64,000 bases of DNA, taken from NCBI GenBank assembly GCA_026874595.1, contig CM049309.1, positions 17,192,576 through 17,256,575 of the forward strand, in the 5' to 3' direction. The notes beneath the pieces were generated by a model. The model saw nothing but the letters and a program-made list of their open reading frames with translations. It was not told the origin of the DNA and made no database searches. Every line of letters begins with the position of its first letter. The first letter of the stretch is position 1. The position numbers and the translations under genes are program-made. Positions 38,087-52,249 of this stretch are shown here, piece after piece. The DNA comes from Sipunculus nudus. Lineage: Eukaryota; Annelida; Sipuncula; Golfingiida; Sipunculidae.

Positions 38087-41000
38087 AATGTTTCTCATGA
38101 TCATTCATATATTACTGGAGAGATTATATGTATTATTTCATATATTATGACATCAGTATTTAAATGCTGCCAAGTCCAATCCCAGGTTAATGTATTAATT
38201 TATATGGTCAATATGCCCCTTACATCATTGTGCTCACTTTATGCAAGTATCTTAGTATATGTATAATTGCGTGATATATTTTTAAGTTACGGCCTGTTAG
38301 GACACGACTCTTAAAGAAAGCAAGTGTACATCGTAAGGGCTCACTTGTGGATGCGATCCCTCATTTTAATATCTTAACCTCGATTGCAGTAACATCACAA
38401 CCTTTGAGCGGTGATAGGTAGAAATACTTAGTCATTTTTACTATCAATCTCCAAGAGTAATGCACTAATCATCTTTCATGCGAAACTAAATAAGAAATGA
38501 AAGCCGAGAAGAATGCTATAAGAACTTTAACATGATTAGTTTATCGACCCATTGTTTGCCTTTAATCAAGGGCCACATAATAACGTCACGTCATACCGGA
38601 GGTGTTACACGACTGGAGTGATAAACAAGATGGCCGCCATTTTCCTACAAGTATGATTGATTTGTACAATTTCTTGGCCAAATTCCTAATTTGTAACCGG
38701 AATACTTATTGTCTAATTGGCTGATTACCGAGTTGGGTTGAGAGACTATACGTCTTAGATGTTTTCCAAATTGTGACTTTTTAACTCTGCACTTATTAAC
38801 CAGCTTTTGTTTGCTTCACATTTGGACGGGAATCCCAGGCAGGAAGGAAAGAAGAGAAAAGGGAAAGCGTTTGTTGAAAAAAAGGCGGGCCTTCCTTCCC
38901 TCTATCCAATCAGTCTATTCACAGGATATTAAGAAACAGGAGAACTGGTTTTCAGGAAACCTTGAAGGATACTCAATATCGGGATACCAGGAAGGCTGAC
39001 ACATGATCTGAACCCGGATTCTGAAACACTATCTTGGTATCTCAACCGCACCTTCGTATTACTCAACACTCATCTTTAAATTAAAACACATATAACTAGA
39101 AATCTGCATTCTAAGAAATGCAATCATCCGCCAAATGGGGGTCCCTATTGTGGAATCCTCCCTAACTCGTATATGCATTCATTTCTTCGGCCCGTATTCC
39201 CAGGTTCATTCCTGCATATGTAACTCTACATTTGTGAATATTATTTGATGACGTGCCTGAGTCCGGATCATGTGCCGGATCCCCACCAAATTCTATTCGA
39301 TTCTTCATTGGCCCCTTTCCGAAATGCCCTACAAATGTCATGAGACTTTCTTCATGATTGCGTCAGTCATGTTGTGAACAAACAAAGAAACACACACACA
39401 ACCGGGGAGGAATGCAATTACATGGGAAAAAATTGGTTGTCTTGTGTATACCTCCGATGCAGAGCATGCATCCTCACTACGACAGCGTTGATGTTTCAAA
39501 TCCCTGTATCAGCGTATGGGATACAACGAATATTTCCAAACTGAAACTAGGTTAAACCCCATGTAATTAGATGGTACAATTGTTTAAATGTGGATAGATG
39601 CGGTGCATTGCATCCTCACGATGACATATGATAAACCTTCTCCATCTTTATGAATAAAAAAAGTGTATTGCGTTTTCAAGGATTCTGGGTAAAAAGCCAG
39701 TCCTCTAATTTTTTTTCAACTCAATATGAAATACATTATTTTCGGCATTTGAAGACTTGTATTATTTTTTATATCAATTTCCAATAGTATCAAATATCGT
39801 TTTTCCTTGCTCCAAACTTAGTCAAGTCCACTTTCTTCACTAAAGTGTCATTAAATTTATATAAATAGCAACACATTGCCCGGAGGATGGATTCTTTCCT
39901 TCATTAGTTGTCTGGCAGCGACTCTAGAGGCACTCATTGCATATTTGCCGTCTCACAACCAACTCTGTCAGAAAACTGCTTTGTACTTCATGGATTTTGC
40001 ATTAGATTAAAATCTAAAGTGGTTATGTTACATTTCGGCATTATCGTTCTTTTTATCGGCTGTCATAAAATCTCGTTATCTCATCGTCCCAAAACTCAAT
40101 AGAAAAGTGTAATAGAAATTGATCGATCGACAGAGCGTACTTTTATTCTTTTTTCCCCACCATGTTAGCGGATTAGTATTAGGGGCCCCCATCGCATGAT
40201 TCTTTAGAAGATCAATGTTTGTGACCCCAATGTAACGCTATTATGCCGCCAGGCTTTGAGAAAAACCATCTTTTTCCCGCTGTTTCTTTTACACACCAGT
40301 CAGGTTTAGCGTCCCAGTGAGTAAGGCAAGGATTTCATCAAGACGCTGGTCTTTGGCAAAGTGCACCCGAACTGAGTTTCGACCCTACCAGCATACTAAT
40401 AGCGTCAGCAGAAAGAAGCGCCAGTTGTGACGAAAAAAATGCTAACAAGATATCACAGTTTTGCATCACAATACCGTCCATCACAGAAATTTAATTGATT
40501 TTATGTTAAAATACAAAATGCCACAGAAAAACCGTTCTTGATCTATCGTTTTATGTTAAAGAATCGTTTGCATTATGGTTTTAGATCTATTAAAAATGAT
40601 ATGCTCTGAACCAAAGTGAATCTCTGTTGTGATTTATAAAAACATATATGTCTACTGGACTACATAACATTGTAAGTCTGTGGTTCGTCCTAAATAACAC
40701 TGTATGCCAGAACTTCCGCAGTCAGCCAGATGATGCCTCATCTTATAATGCATTTTACAGTCAGTAACATCGGTAGCAGCTTCCGGTAAGCATCCTTAAT
40801 GCAGTATGAAACCTATATCCTCTCCAGGGCTTTCTTACGTAAAATATGTTCCCGACGATAGTGGATTTTTTTTTATACAAATCTGTACACAGGACCAGAA
40901 ATGAGTGAGAATCAACCGGCACCTGGTACCGGAACCGTGATTATTTAAGGTTAATCCCCCCCCCAATTTATAATTACAGGAACCGGATTACTCGGTATCC

Positions 41001-43478
41001 CGTGCACTATTCAGATTACGCTCTCCGCCAATTTAGCTAAAATATCAAAGTCTTTTTGACAAATGATCAGTTAATGGAACAACATTTGTGAAAGATACGA
41101 AATGTAAGTTTATTATAAGATATGAAACCTTCAACTTTATTCGGGAAATCAAAAAGAAAGACATGATAATAGTTATAAGTAATCATGAAGAAACGACTGG
41201 TTTTTTTTAGTAATGTGAAATGGTTTTGGATAGGGTGAAACCGATTTCAAGTAACCCGCGGGGTAATCTGATTTCACCTTACCCCCTCTTAAACTAATCC
41301 GTGTTACGTGGTAGCGACGTTTCGGCTGTCCGACATATGAGAGTCTCTCGAGATGTCAGAGTGCCTTGTTTAGCTATAATTAAACAACTATAATTAATCG
41401 ACTTGATCGATGAGGTTGCAAGTATTTTCATCGTCTCATACCCTACAGGTACGCTGTCACTTTAATCAGACCAACCGTTAGATATATTTGTGTACTTTCT
41501 AACAACACCTTCCACATGAGAGGAAATTAAGCATATCGGTATATCCCCTGCATGTTTGTTGAATTCCTGACCGCATGAATACAGGCATGGCTCGCACGGG
41601 TAACTTGACAATAGGAAACTTGTACGCGACACAGGAAATGACTGGTCACCAGAGAAAACGATTTTCACTTTGGTTTGTGAGTATTCATGTATTCTTTTTT
41701 GTTTATTCATAACTCGTAGTCTAATGTTACGATGATCGACTGTTTACCACGATATCGATGCAATTGGATTGATGGTCGTTTTTGTACATTTCCCCGTATG
41801 ACTTACGGCCAGACTTAAGTAGGCTTAAAGGTACAATATGGATACCTACTGAGTCGTGTATTCAAGCCTAGTTTCCATAGGGTGTAGCAATTTCAGGTAG
41901 CCACATAACTCGCACACTTGAATATTTATTTTGTCAATAAGTTGCAATGACAGGTACATTATTGGGCTGGGTTTGAATCCGAAGCCCCTAATGTGGAACC
42001 CTCATTTACTGAGAAAGTAATCAGACATAAATCCCGTATACTTACGAAACAGGAGTCGCTGCGATGCATTTTCAAAGTAGTCATCGGTACAGTAACTCAG
42101 ACTCCAGCTTCCCGTCTTACCTGGCATAAATAAGACATTATATAAGACATTAATTCAGTACACATTGAAACTTTGGATTAAAGTTATCTTTTGTTTCTTC
42201 TTCTTGTTTGAGAGCCACTAGCCACGCAGTGTTGTTTTGTTACTGACACACATGGACTGTGTTTACTAACACATGGACCCACAACAACGTTTAAAGCAGG
42301 AGATGTGAGATAGTAATATATGTGCAGGGATGAATTTGTTTTCACCAAGAATTAATTAATAGTGTGAGATATACACATACTTTTGCAAATGTTTATATTA
42401 TTGAGTGATTCACCAAGAACATTAACTTACACAGTATATTTAAACTGGCTGTTGTCCATTTCAAGATATCGAATTCAACATTTTCATAACCAACTAGCTG
42501 TTTGAGCATTATTCAACTGAACTTGTTGAACTTATTTGTTCCTAATTTTATTTTAAAAAATATAATAGGTAAAAATACCTTCTTCGATTAACATCAAGTC
42601 TGTCCTTAGCAGGGTCATTCGAATGCACTGCCGGGTAGCCGAACTGTAAAACGAAAATAAAAGGAAATATTTAACGCACATACACATGTAACAATTAAGG
42701 TAACCACCTGGTGAACAGACCAGCTCCAAGCTAAATAAGCCAATAAACACAAAAATATATATCCTAAAGTTCTTGAAATGTTGCATATGATCAACACAAA
42801 ATATAATCCATTTTTAATACTTTAAGAATACCTATAAGAAATTTGTGCCATATAGCATTTATTATCAACATCAGCAAGAACCTGTTTCCGTTTGTTAGAA
42901 GAGATCCACGACAACTTAGAGCCACGAATTCGTAGATAACTCAGTATAAATTTTCGCATTGTCTAACGGTGGTCATTTTGCGGTATGGTCGTAAATGGAG
43001 CTGCCTTGGGTGATAAACAGTGTCTTGATAAGGCGTCTCAGGGGAAACTGTCAGGTGTACTTCACTGTAAAGGTTGATGGTAAGTTATTGAGACTTGACT
43101 ATTCCCTGCTTGACTACACGAAGCATAAACCTGCGTGAAAGTGATCATATGATCGCATTATGATCGAATTAATATGAATAACACGATATTCTGATCTGAT
43201 ATTCATTAAAAATATTTATCAAGGATACAGACAAGAAACAGTTATAGATCCACTTGATGAGCATTTAACTAATCAACATGGTTTAGTTTCCTGTAGCTTG
43301 CTCAAGGAACAATTTTCATAATTTATATCATCATGATAAATTTGATTTCCAAAATAGCTCAATGGACATGTTTTACCGATGAATAATGGTCAATATCCCT
43401 CTATGTCTTTTTTTTATTAGAAAGCTTTATATCCTCTCCTACAGAACTGTCTGAATAAGCAATATATATCGTATATGA

Positions 43479-43554
<76 letters not shown>

Positions 43555-45027
43555 GAATAATTAAGTTATGATTATATGATGATCATGCATATAAATTTTG
43601 TTATCAAGCTTATTATATATAATTATAAAATATACCAACTTACCATTGATTTGACGAGAAGCTGACTCCGACAAACTTATCATCGCTGGTGGCATCGGCG
43701 GTGGCTTTTATACACCGAAAGGCAGTGCGTACACTTCCGGCAGAATTGGATCGCTTCCGGTATATAATCTCGACTTCCTCTCTGTTTCTGCGGCCGCGGT
43801 ACATGTGATGTCCCGACAGGTCGCGCCACGTGTTATGGTGAACCCAGCTTGGAAATGTACATCCGTTCTCATACCAACGGTCCCTGTCTGTAAATAAATT
43901 AAAGAAAAAAGATAAAAAGGTAAAGGTTTGGTTTATAATCTTATATCAACAAAAAAGAGTTTTGTCTGACTTTACATTTTCCCGTCCTGGTCATGGGCCT
44001 GTTCATTCTTGTAGCGTTTCTTGGCTCCCACAGGAGCATACACCTTAACACACGCATTCACAGGCGCAACAGGGTTATCCATTCTACATTTTTCCTGCCG
44101 CCCATGCATGACCAGTACCCATTCACTCCTGGGTTGAGAGGGCTCACCCGTGTGGTAAAGACTTTGGCCAGGAGTCACAGCGAGGAAGGCGGTCTGCACG
44201 GGATTCGAAGCCACAACCTTGAGGGCTCATGTCCAGGGCCCTAACCTTAACGCCACCACATTAATGAAAAAAAAACATATCATCCATTCTTTCGTTTAAA
44301 AAGGCCCAAGCGACCTCTGTCGGGCGATCAAGATGGGCTACTTATGACCCTAGTTCACCCGATGCTGAAGTATATATAGTTCCTGATAGATGACGCTGGG
44401 GTAGACTCTTCGCAAAACTACCCAAATAATGTCAAACTCCTCAGGATATAGACCTATGGGAAAATATGGAAAAGGGCATCCCCCCTTAGGACAAACTTGG
44501 TATAATTCGTAACACTTGAAGACCAAAATCGGCCTTTTCCTAGGCATAACCACAAAGGAGTTGCGTGATAATGGTTTAGTGTCACTCTCAGTTGTTTTAG
44601 AGATAAACCTGGCTTTGAGGTACAGGTAATGGACCAGTGAACATTACCACACACATTTGATAAGTAGCAGTACAGACATACACAAATCCCTAAATAACTA
44701 TATATGCTAGTTTTAAATAAAAAGAAAAAAGAAATTAAAATGATAACCATAATTGGGTAAAATTCTATATTCCGGATAGACCTATGTCCGATAAGCTGGA
44801 GCCAATTTGGCCAGACGTAACCCATTTAGACGCAGCAAGTAATCCAAGCAAGATAAAGGGCTATAGGGCAAAACACACGTGATGCCTATACCATGTGCGA
44901 AGTATATATCCTATTGGGGCGGCCTAAGTGATGTGCCGACAAAGTAGCCATACAGGTGAGAGAGATAAACATTAGGGCTAATTTATTTCATCGAGTAAGT
45001 TTAATAACTCAGTATTAGCCATGAACA

Positions 45028-45100
<73 letters not shown>

Positions 45101-45243
45101 GTTGCCCTTATTTAATTTGCCTCTTAAAACTGACCATTCACCTTCTATTATGTAGAATTTGTGGTTTTTGGATTACTCTTCGCACATTTAAATTAATTCT
45201 TAGTAATTCCTGTTAAGAAAAGTTCTTTTAATGTCTCTGTGAC

Positions 45244-45293
<50 letters not shown>

Positions 45294-48200
45294 ATCCTGT
45301 GTCAGGTGGCATTGGCGCTTCCTTGCTTATTTTTAAAAAAGAATCAGGGGATTATCTTTTGTTAATAGACGTTCTATATCGGGATATGTCCGTTTAAAGG
45401 AGTGAAAATATGTTGGAATCAAAATCCATTTTATGATTGTCGACAGACTGCTATGATGATGTACGTGCCTTCGTAATTGTGAATAGCAGTCAAGTCTCTG
45501 CATGGTTATTAATAGTCCCACAAGCTCGTATTAGTGTCACGTGACTTGCTATAAACATATCGATAACCCTAATTTGTAACAATCCGTGTACGCCTGAACT
45601 AACTAGTAGTGGTCTGACATGCAAACTGGTTATTGACCAAATTTCGGCTCAACCGCAATTAGCCCGTGGCCTTCCACTCTAATTTGAATATCGGAGTTCA
45701 TTACGTGCCTCGAATTATTTCCCCATGTGAACTCTAGTATTGAAGGTGATCTTGAAACCATGCTTAATTAAGACTGCTATCATTAATACGGAAACTAGGG
45801 GTGTGTTTTGTGGTAATTGCGAAGTTTATTTTTGCATACCAGGGATCTGATCCCGCATTGTGAAACCCCGAAAATTTCCACTTGACATGTGATACTGCCA
45901 TAGATGAATGGCGTAATATGTATTTACTGCAACCTTTAGTTTTTATAAGAAGCAATTTTTAGTTTTCACGATTTTCAAACCTTACTGTTATATTTTCAAG
46001 GCAAATGCCAACGAATTTTTAAATACTGGTTTTCCTTTAAAATTCACTTAAAAACGTGTACATACAGTAAAAGAAAACGTTGAAAAAGGCAAGGAACGTT
46101 TCGGAATAGCTAGTGGCCCTGAAATGTCTATTCGGGTATTTTGATTTATTTCATATATATAAAAATACTTAGATATTTTAGTCATCGTTAAGGTAGTAAT
46201 AGCGACTATTTGTTTAGATATATACATATATTTGAGGGGATTAAAAAAAAGAGTTAACATTTTAAACAGACTACCGGCATAGTTTTCCTTTTATTTTGAA
46301 TAGCAGTTTTACTCCTACATAAACTGTTCCATAACAATACTTAAAGCTCACAGCTATAGTTAAGCTCAAAATATAGCTTTTGTATTATTTAGAAAATTAG
46401 CCTTGACATCTAACTTTTTGTATACTTCTTATGAATGACCCATTAATGTATATGGACAATACCTTTTGTAAGCTCCATCGTGATAGGTCCATTCGTGACG
46501 TCCCTTATCCCTCGACACGTCGCGTCGTCTGATAGGGCTATGTATACGAACGATCCCATCACCTGATACATCTGAAAACGAGGTCAGATTGGGTTTCTCA
46601 ACAAAAGTAGAGATATTGGATAATCACGGGAAACTTATCTCCTCATTGTTATAATTATTATAAGAAAAAGTAGGAGTAATAGTAGTTGTAATAGTTGTAG
46701 CAGAAGTAGAAGTACCAGTATTAGTGGTACTACTAGAGGTAGTAGTAGAAACAGTAGTAGTAGTGGTAGAAGTAGCAGTTAGAGCAGCAGTAGTTGTAGT
46801 AATAGTAGTAGAAGTAGTAGAAGTAGCAGCAGTAGTAGTTGTAGCAAAGAAGTGGTAGTTGTAACAACAGTAGTAGTAGCAGCAGTAGTGGGAGTTGTAG
46901 CAGTAGTAGTAGTAGTAGTAGTAGTATAAATGGCAGAAGTAGTTGTAGTGCATATAGTTAAACAGTTGTAACAGTAGGAGAAGTAGTAGTAGTACAAGTA
47001 AAAATATAAGCAACTTTTTTCGTGCAATTGTACACCATAGTCCACTTTAACACTTACAGCACATCTGTAGCTAATGTCCTTGTGTGAACGCTCCAGGTCC
47101 GGCCCGGTGACACGCCCGTAAAGAAACCTTCCTCTGTCCTCGTTCCACGTAGCCAAGCACTCAAATACCCAATCTGTAACAAAATGCAGGAGATAACCAC
47201 GTGGGCAAACACTCAAACACCCAATCTGTAACAAAATACAAGAGATAAGAACGTGTCCAAACATTCAAACACCCAATCTGTAACAAACTCAGGATATACC
47301 CACGTGGCCGAACACTCAAACACAATATATGTAACAAAATGTAGGAGATAGCCACGTGGGCAAACACTCAAACACCAGTTTGTAACAAAATACAGGAGAT
47401 AACCGCGTGGGCAAACACTCAAACACCAGTCAGTAACAAAATAAAGGAGATAACCGCGTTGGCAAACACTCAAACACCAGTCTGAACAAAATAAAGGAGA
47501 TAACCGCGTGGGCAAACACTCAAACACCAGTCTGTAACAAAATAAAGGAGATAACCGCGTGGGCAAACACTCAGACACCAGTCTGAACAAAATAAAGGAG
47601 ATAACCGCGTGGGCAAACACTCAAACAACAGTCTGTAACAAAATAAAGGAGATAACCGCGTTGGCAAACACTCAAACACCAGTCTGAACAAAATAAAGGA
47701 GATAACCGCGTGGGCAAACACTCAAACACCAGTCTGTAACAAAATAAAGGAGATAACCGCGTGGGCAAACACTCAAACACCAGTCTGTAACAAAATAATT
47801 TTAGAATTGCAAAAAATTGTTATGAAACATTCACTGTCAGTATAAAATGAGGCCTAGAGGGCCGACCTACAGCACTTGAACCCCAAGGGACCAGGCCAAT
47901 TATTTTACATATTTCCGAATGATCTTGAGTATGTGTTCAAAGTCTATTTACATGATATGAACATTATGAATTTATTATGAGTGAAAATATGACAGAAAAA
48001 TATGTAATAAGTTAACAAAATATAATGAATACTTACTTAACTCATACCTGAGCTAATTATATGCTGGTCTATACACTTTATGAGTCATTGATGAAATCAA
48101 ATTATTTTAATCATGAAAAAAAAGTTTTATTTGTCTGTGAATGGAGCAAAACTTAAACGTTTAGACCGGCACAACCATTGATCTAATATATATTTTTAAA

Positions 48201-48325
48201 CGGCTAGGTCACCATTCATACAAACTTCATACCTGTAGTTATATGCAGAAATTAATAAAAAGATGAGATGCATGCATGAGTTTGTAAAGTTTTATTGAGT
48301 GTTACATTCATATGGCTGGACAAAA

Positions 48326-48361
<36 letters not shown>

Positions 48362-51300
48362 GTATTATGGGGATGTATAATTATTATTATTAAACAAATC
48401 TATAAGGTATTCATATCCGCTATGGAAAAATTACACCTTCATGGAGACAAAGAGAGAGGCTAGGACTGAAAGAGCAGTAAACACTGAACAGTATACGTAA
48501 GCATGAATAAATTAACAAAGAATCAAAAGGAATATGCATATAAGACAGAATAAAGACATTTCAGAGACAAAACAAGAGAGAAAAGAATAGGTTAATGACA
48601 TGTGGTTGGCACCGTTTGTTAAAAGACCATGAAGGAAACTTTATGATAATAATAGAACGTTTTTATTTTAGGAGTTAGGAATAATCCAAACATTAAGACT
48701 TTATATTAAAGCGAACCTAAGAATATTGCCTTGAATATAAACTTCAGCTCTGAAGTCAGACTCCGGTTTATTCACAAACTGCGGTCGATAACGGCAGGAC
48801 TATATGCACGGGGTCACCTCAGATCAATAGCCGACACAAGTCAGTAACCATGACCTTAAACATGTCTTCAGGTCCGGATTTTAATAAACTTGCTTAGTAC
48901 GTGCTTCCGCAGTCCAGGGTTTACGAATGAACTAACGAAAACAGTGGAGTCTGGGTTGTAGCCGATCACGATGACTTCAGCAAGGCGAGGCCAACACCTA
49001 CTCCTTCTCAAGCGACGGCGGCTTTAAGAATTAGATTCCGAGTATTGGCTTCTACATATTGTAAGGAGAAAATGAGGGAAAGTCTTTGAATGTATAGTTG
49101 TAGCTGTTAATCCAAGCCAAGCACAAAGGAATTCAAGACGCATTCCCAGGTTAGCTCCAGACCACCCACACCCAGATCAAGACGAGAAGTCGGCGAGTCA
49201 ACAGAGCAGCAGTACCCATACCCACTCAGCGACGAACGCCTGAACACCCAGGACACTAGCATACTGAGAGTGTGGCACTAGTCTAGAACCTTTATACAAT
49301 GAATGATGATAGGACGATCTTTGTTTTCTTCATTAGCCAAAGTCCTAAGTTGAAAAATAAATGTTTCAATGTTTAACAGAAAAACTGTACCATTTAGACT
49401 AAAATATTACCGTTGTAGGTATAATCTTTTATTTGGCTAGTGACCTATGGGCTAATATTATATCAGTTATATAATATGTGATATAATATTATATATTATA
49501 TGTGAGGGTGCAACGTTCTGTTCCTGACGGAGGCCATAGTAGTCGTAACCTCTTGGTATTGAAGCACTGACTTTGCATACCTTAAATTTACCATGTACTT
49601 TGTACTTTGAGTACATTTTTAAATTTGTTGCCCCTTTGATACCAGGTGGTATATATGTAAAACACGCAGGGTTTTCCCGTTTATCTCCTAGGCTAATGTG
49701 CAGCCAGTAATCAACTGGTTTCCATAGGAAAGTCGGAATGAGCTTAGCAGGTGATTTCAGTCCATTAGTGGCGAAAAAATTACGTGCGGTCAATACGGGA
49801 TTTCCGGACATGGCCGCAGTGCCAGCAATATACGATGACAAGGAAATCGCACGGAATGATAATGTGGGCACAGATAATTACTTCTGAATGACTACTACAA
49901 ATACATGGGTCCTTTAATAACGTGTGCTGATAGTACACTAGTCATGGTGTTATTGCCCATATAGCTGTCTCAACGGCAGATAGTATGTAGCCAGAACTTC
50001 TATTCCTGTTTTAAAAACATCGACCTCCGAACTGACTCCGCTTGCAGTAGACTATTTGTCGCAGAATAAACCCCCAGAACATCTTAGTATACGCACGTAT
50101 TTCTTTCATTTTTTCCAAAGGTATTATATGCCAGTTGAAATCATTAGAAATTCCCACAGAATTTAAGTGTGGGAGATATATTTTTAAGATACCTTTTCCT
50201 GTCAATTTCACATTTTCTTTTGTAGATGTAACGATATGTTTTATAGTAATATGTATAATTCTATCATTTTGTGACTTTTGTCTAGAGAGTTAATATTTTT
50301 TTTTAAAGTTTAATAAAGATCATTTTTTTTTCTAAAAAAATATCAACAAATAAAAGCCCGTCTTAAAAAATGTGGTTTTATGCAGGGGTGCTTTATATAG
50401 CAGGGGCACTCTGGTGGTGACAGTTTTTACCAAGATTAACTGGGAAACTGTAGGTCTTGCTGGTAAGACCACCTGATGTACGGACCTGGCTTTGATACAC
50501 TGCCCCACAGTAGCTTCACTACAGGAAACCGTTGATGAAAACCCGGCAGTCATCCGTTAGAATTAATTTGATGAATGGTCCCTGCCGACACCTAGGCTGA
50601 AGTGATTAGGTGTCGTCTGGCCAGAAAACGGTCAACAAAAGACCACGTGGTTCTGAAACTGATTCAGTCTGATTGTTCTCTTTTCCACCACTGTCTGGGA
50701 CTCCGTAACAAGTTTGGCATGTGTGGATTAAGTGACACCTTGGCACCATTACATGACCTCACAAAGAACATGTGTGATTTTTTTATTGTATTTATTTTCA
50801 TCTATTATCGCCTAGGGCGACTTTAGTGCTGAGCGGACTTCCATGTAGTCTTTTTTTCCCAGAGGCTAACTTTGGCGTACATTACCTAAAACTATTCTGC
50901 ATAGTCCATCTTACATAATCCTGAAGGGATATTTATTGTAGAACAATAGCAGACTTTGTGTAAGGCCGAACAAAAGGTATGGTTTCAGGCTTTTTCCCAT
51001 AAATCAGTGCGGGAGGACCTTTTTTGTATAGTTCGAGAAAAAATGATCAGAAAAAAATGATGATAACAGAATTTTTTTCTAAACAGGTAAAAACACTACA
51101 TTTCAAAGAAAATCTTATCAAAATTGTATTGTTTTATCTTCTTGAAAGAAATGTCCGAGCGGCCGGAGCTTAAAATTGGTAAGTTTCTATGATTTCTAGC
51201 ATAGCTATTTTTTATATTGTTAATTTACATCTAAGATGTTGGCTACCTCTGTTTCTTGATGTGTTTCATATCTCGTTTGGAGGACAACGTTACAGTTACA

Positions 51301-52172
51301 TTCACTAAGTATTTTAAATTTTATTTTAATGACATGACTGTAGTAAATATATATTCTGTGTCTGATATGATCGCATGACGTTACAAGCAATTTACCACTT
51401 ATAAGCACTTTACCTAGCTACCTGCCTATAATTATAGCAACAGTTAGGAAACAGTTAGTCACATTTTATTATAACAATTATAAATAAGTCAACAAAACAT
51501 CATTACAAATATTACTTCCAGGGACCGCTTGGCGATTACAAGCATCTGTAGTTTGTGGCTGGAGGTGATTAACACCCTGATTAAACGCTGGGTATCTGTC
51601 TCTTAACATGTGTATCACTAACAGGAATAATACTTTTTTGGACCACGCTCGAATCCTCAGATATAGTAGTATTACCGTCATATTGCCACGGCTGTCATTT
51701 GATCAATACTACCTGTCTGTTCTTGTGTGGTGGCATATTTGTTTGTCTATTGTTTGTTTTTGGAGGTGACCAGAACCCAGATTGTAAGTCTGTTTGTACA
51801 TCTTTCAGTTTGTCGTTAACACAGAATCTCGAGAAAAAGTTAGTGATGTGCTTCATATATACAATTTGGAGAGAGATGTGTCTTTTCATTTATATGACAG
51901 ACATATCAAAATACTTACCTTTATCGTAGGTGTATCCCGTATTCGGACACTTTTTGAAGTTGAACATATATGTATTATCGTTGGCACATGGCTTAGCATA
52001 GGACTTGGGCTCTTCACACCGACCTCCAGAGTTGTTTGTGTAACCCATGTTGAACCCGCCGATAAACGGGCACTGGATGGTGCCTGCATTACCTGAAATA
52101 TATACATAAATTCATAGCAATATTAAGCATTGCGTATGTTGCGTTGGTTTAGAGAACAGAAAAATTCAGCTT

Positions 52173-52249
<77 letters not shown>

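Noticed and set aside
38620-38660. Promoter at a YY1-like GATGGCCGCCATTTT site
   Set aside because: It is a single motif inside an intron with no first exon or other promoter signs on either strand.
41462-41710. 82-codon minus-strand frame with several cysteines as an extra exon of the gene
   Set aside because: No in-phase splice sites. Exon 9 joins exon 10 directly in phase.
43972-44244. Overlapping 80- and 83-codon frames as small genes
   Set aside because: They are both readings of a tRNA-derived SINE with a clear B box.
46624-47264. Thr-rich and Leu-rich frames of 129 and 161 codons
   Set aside because: They read through the (AGT)n tract of intron 5 and overlap the true exon 5 in its own frame.
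47161-47780. Minus-strand frames of 68-135 codons with ECLPTRLSPLFCYRLVF repeats as coding exons
   Set aside because: They come from the 51-bp minisatellite upstream of exon 5. The exon phases join without them.
47174-47800. CRISPR-like array
   Set aside because: The units are contiguous with no unique spacers, and the genome is eukaryotic. It is a minisatellite.
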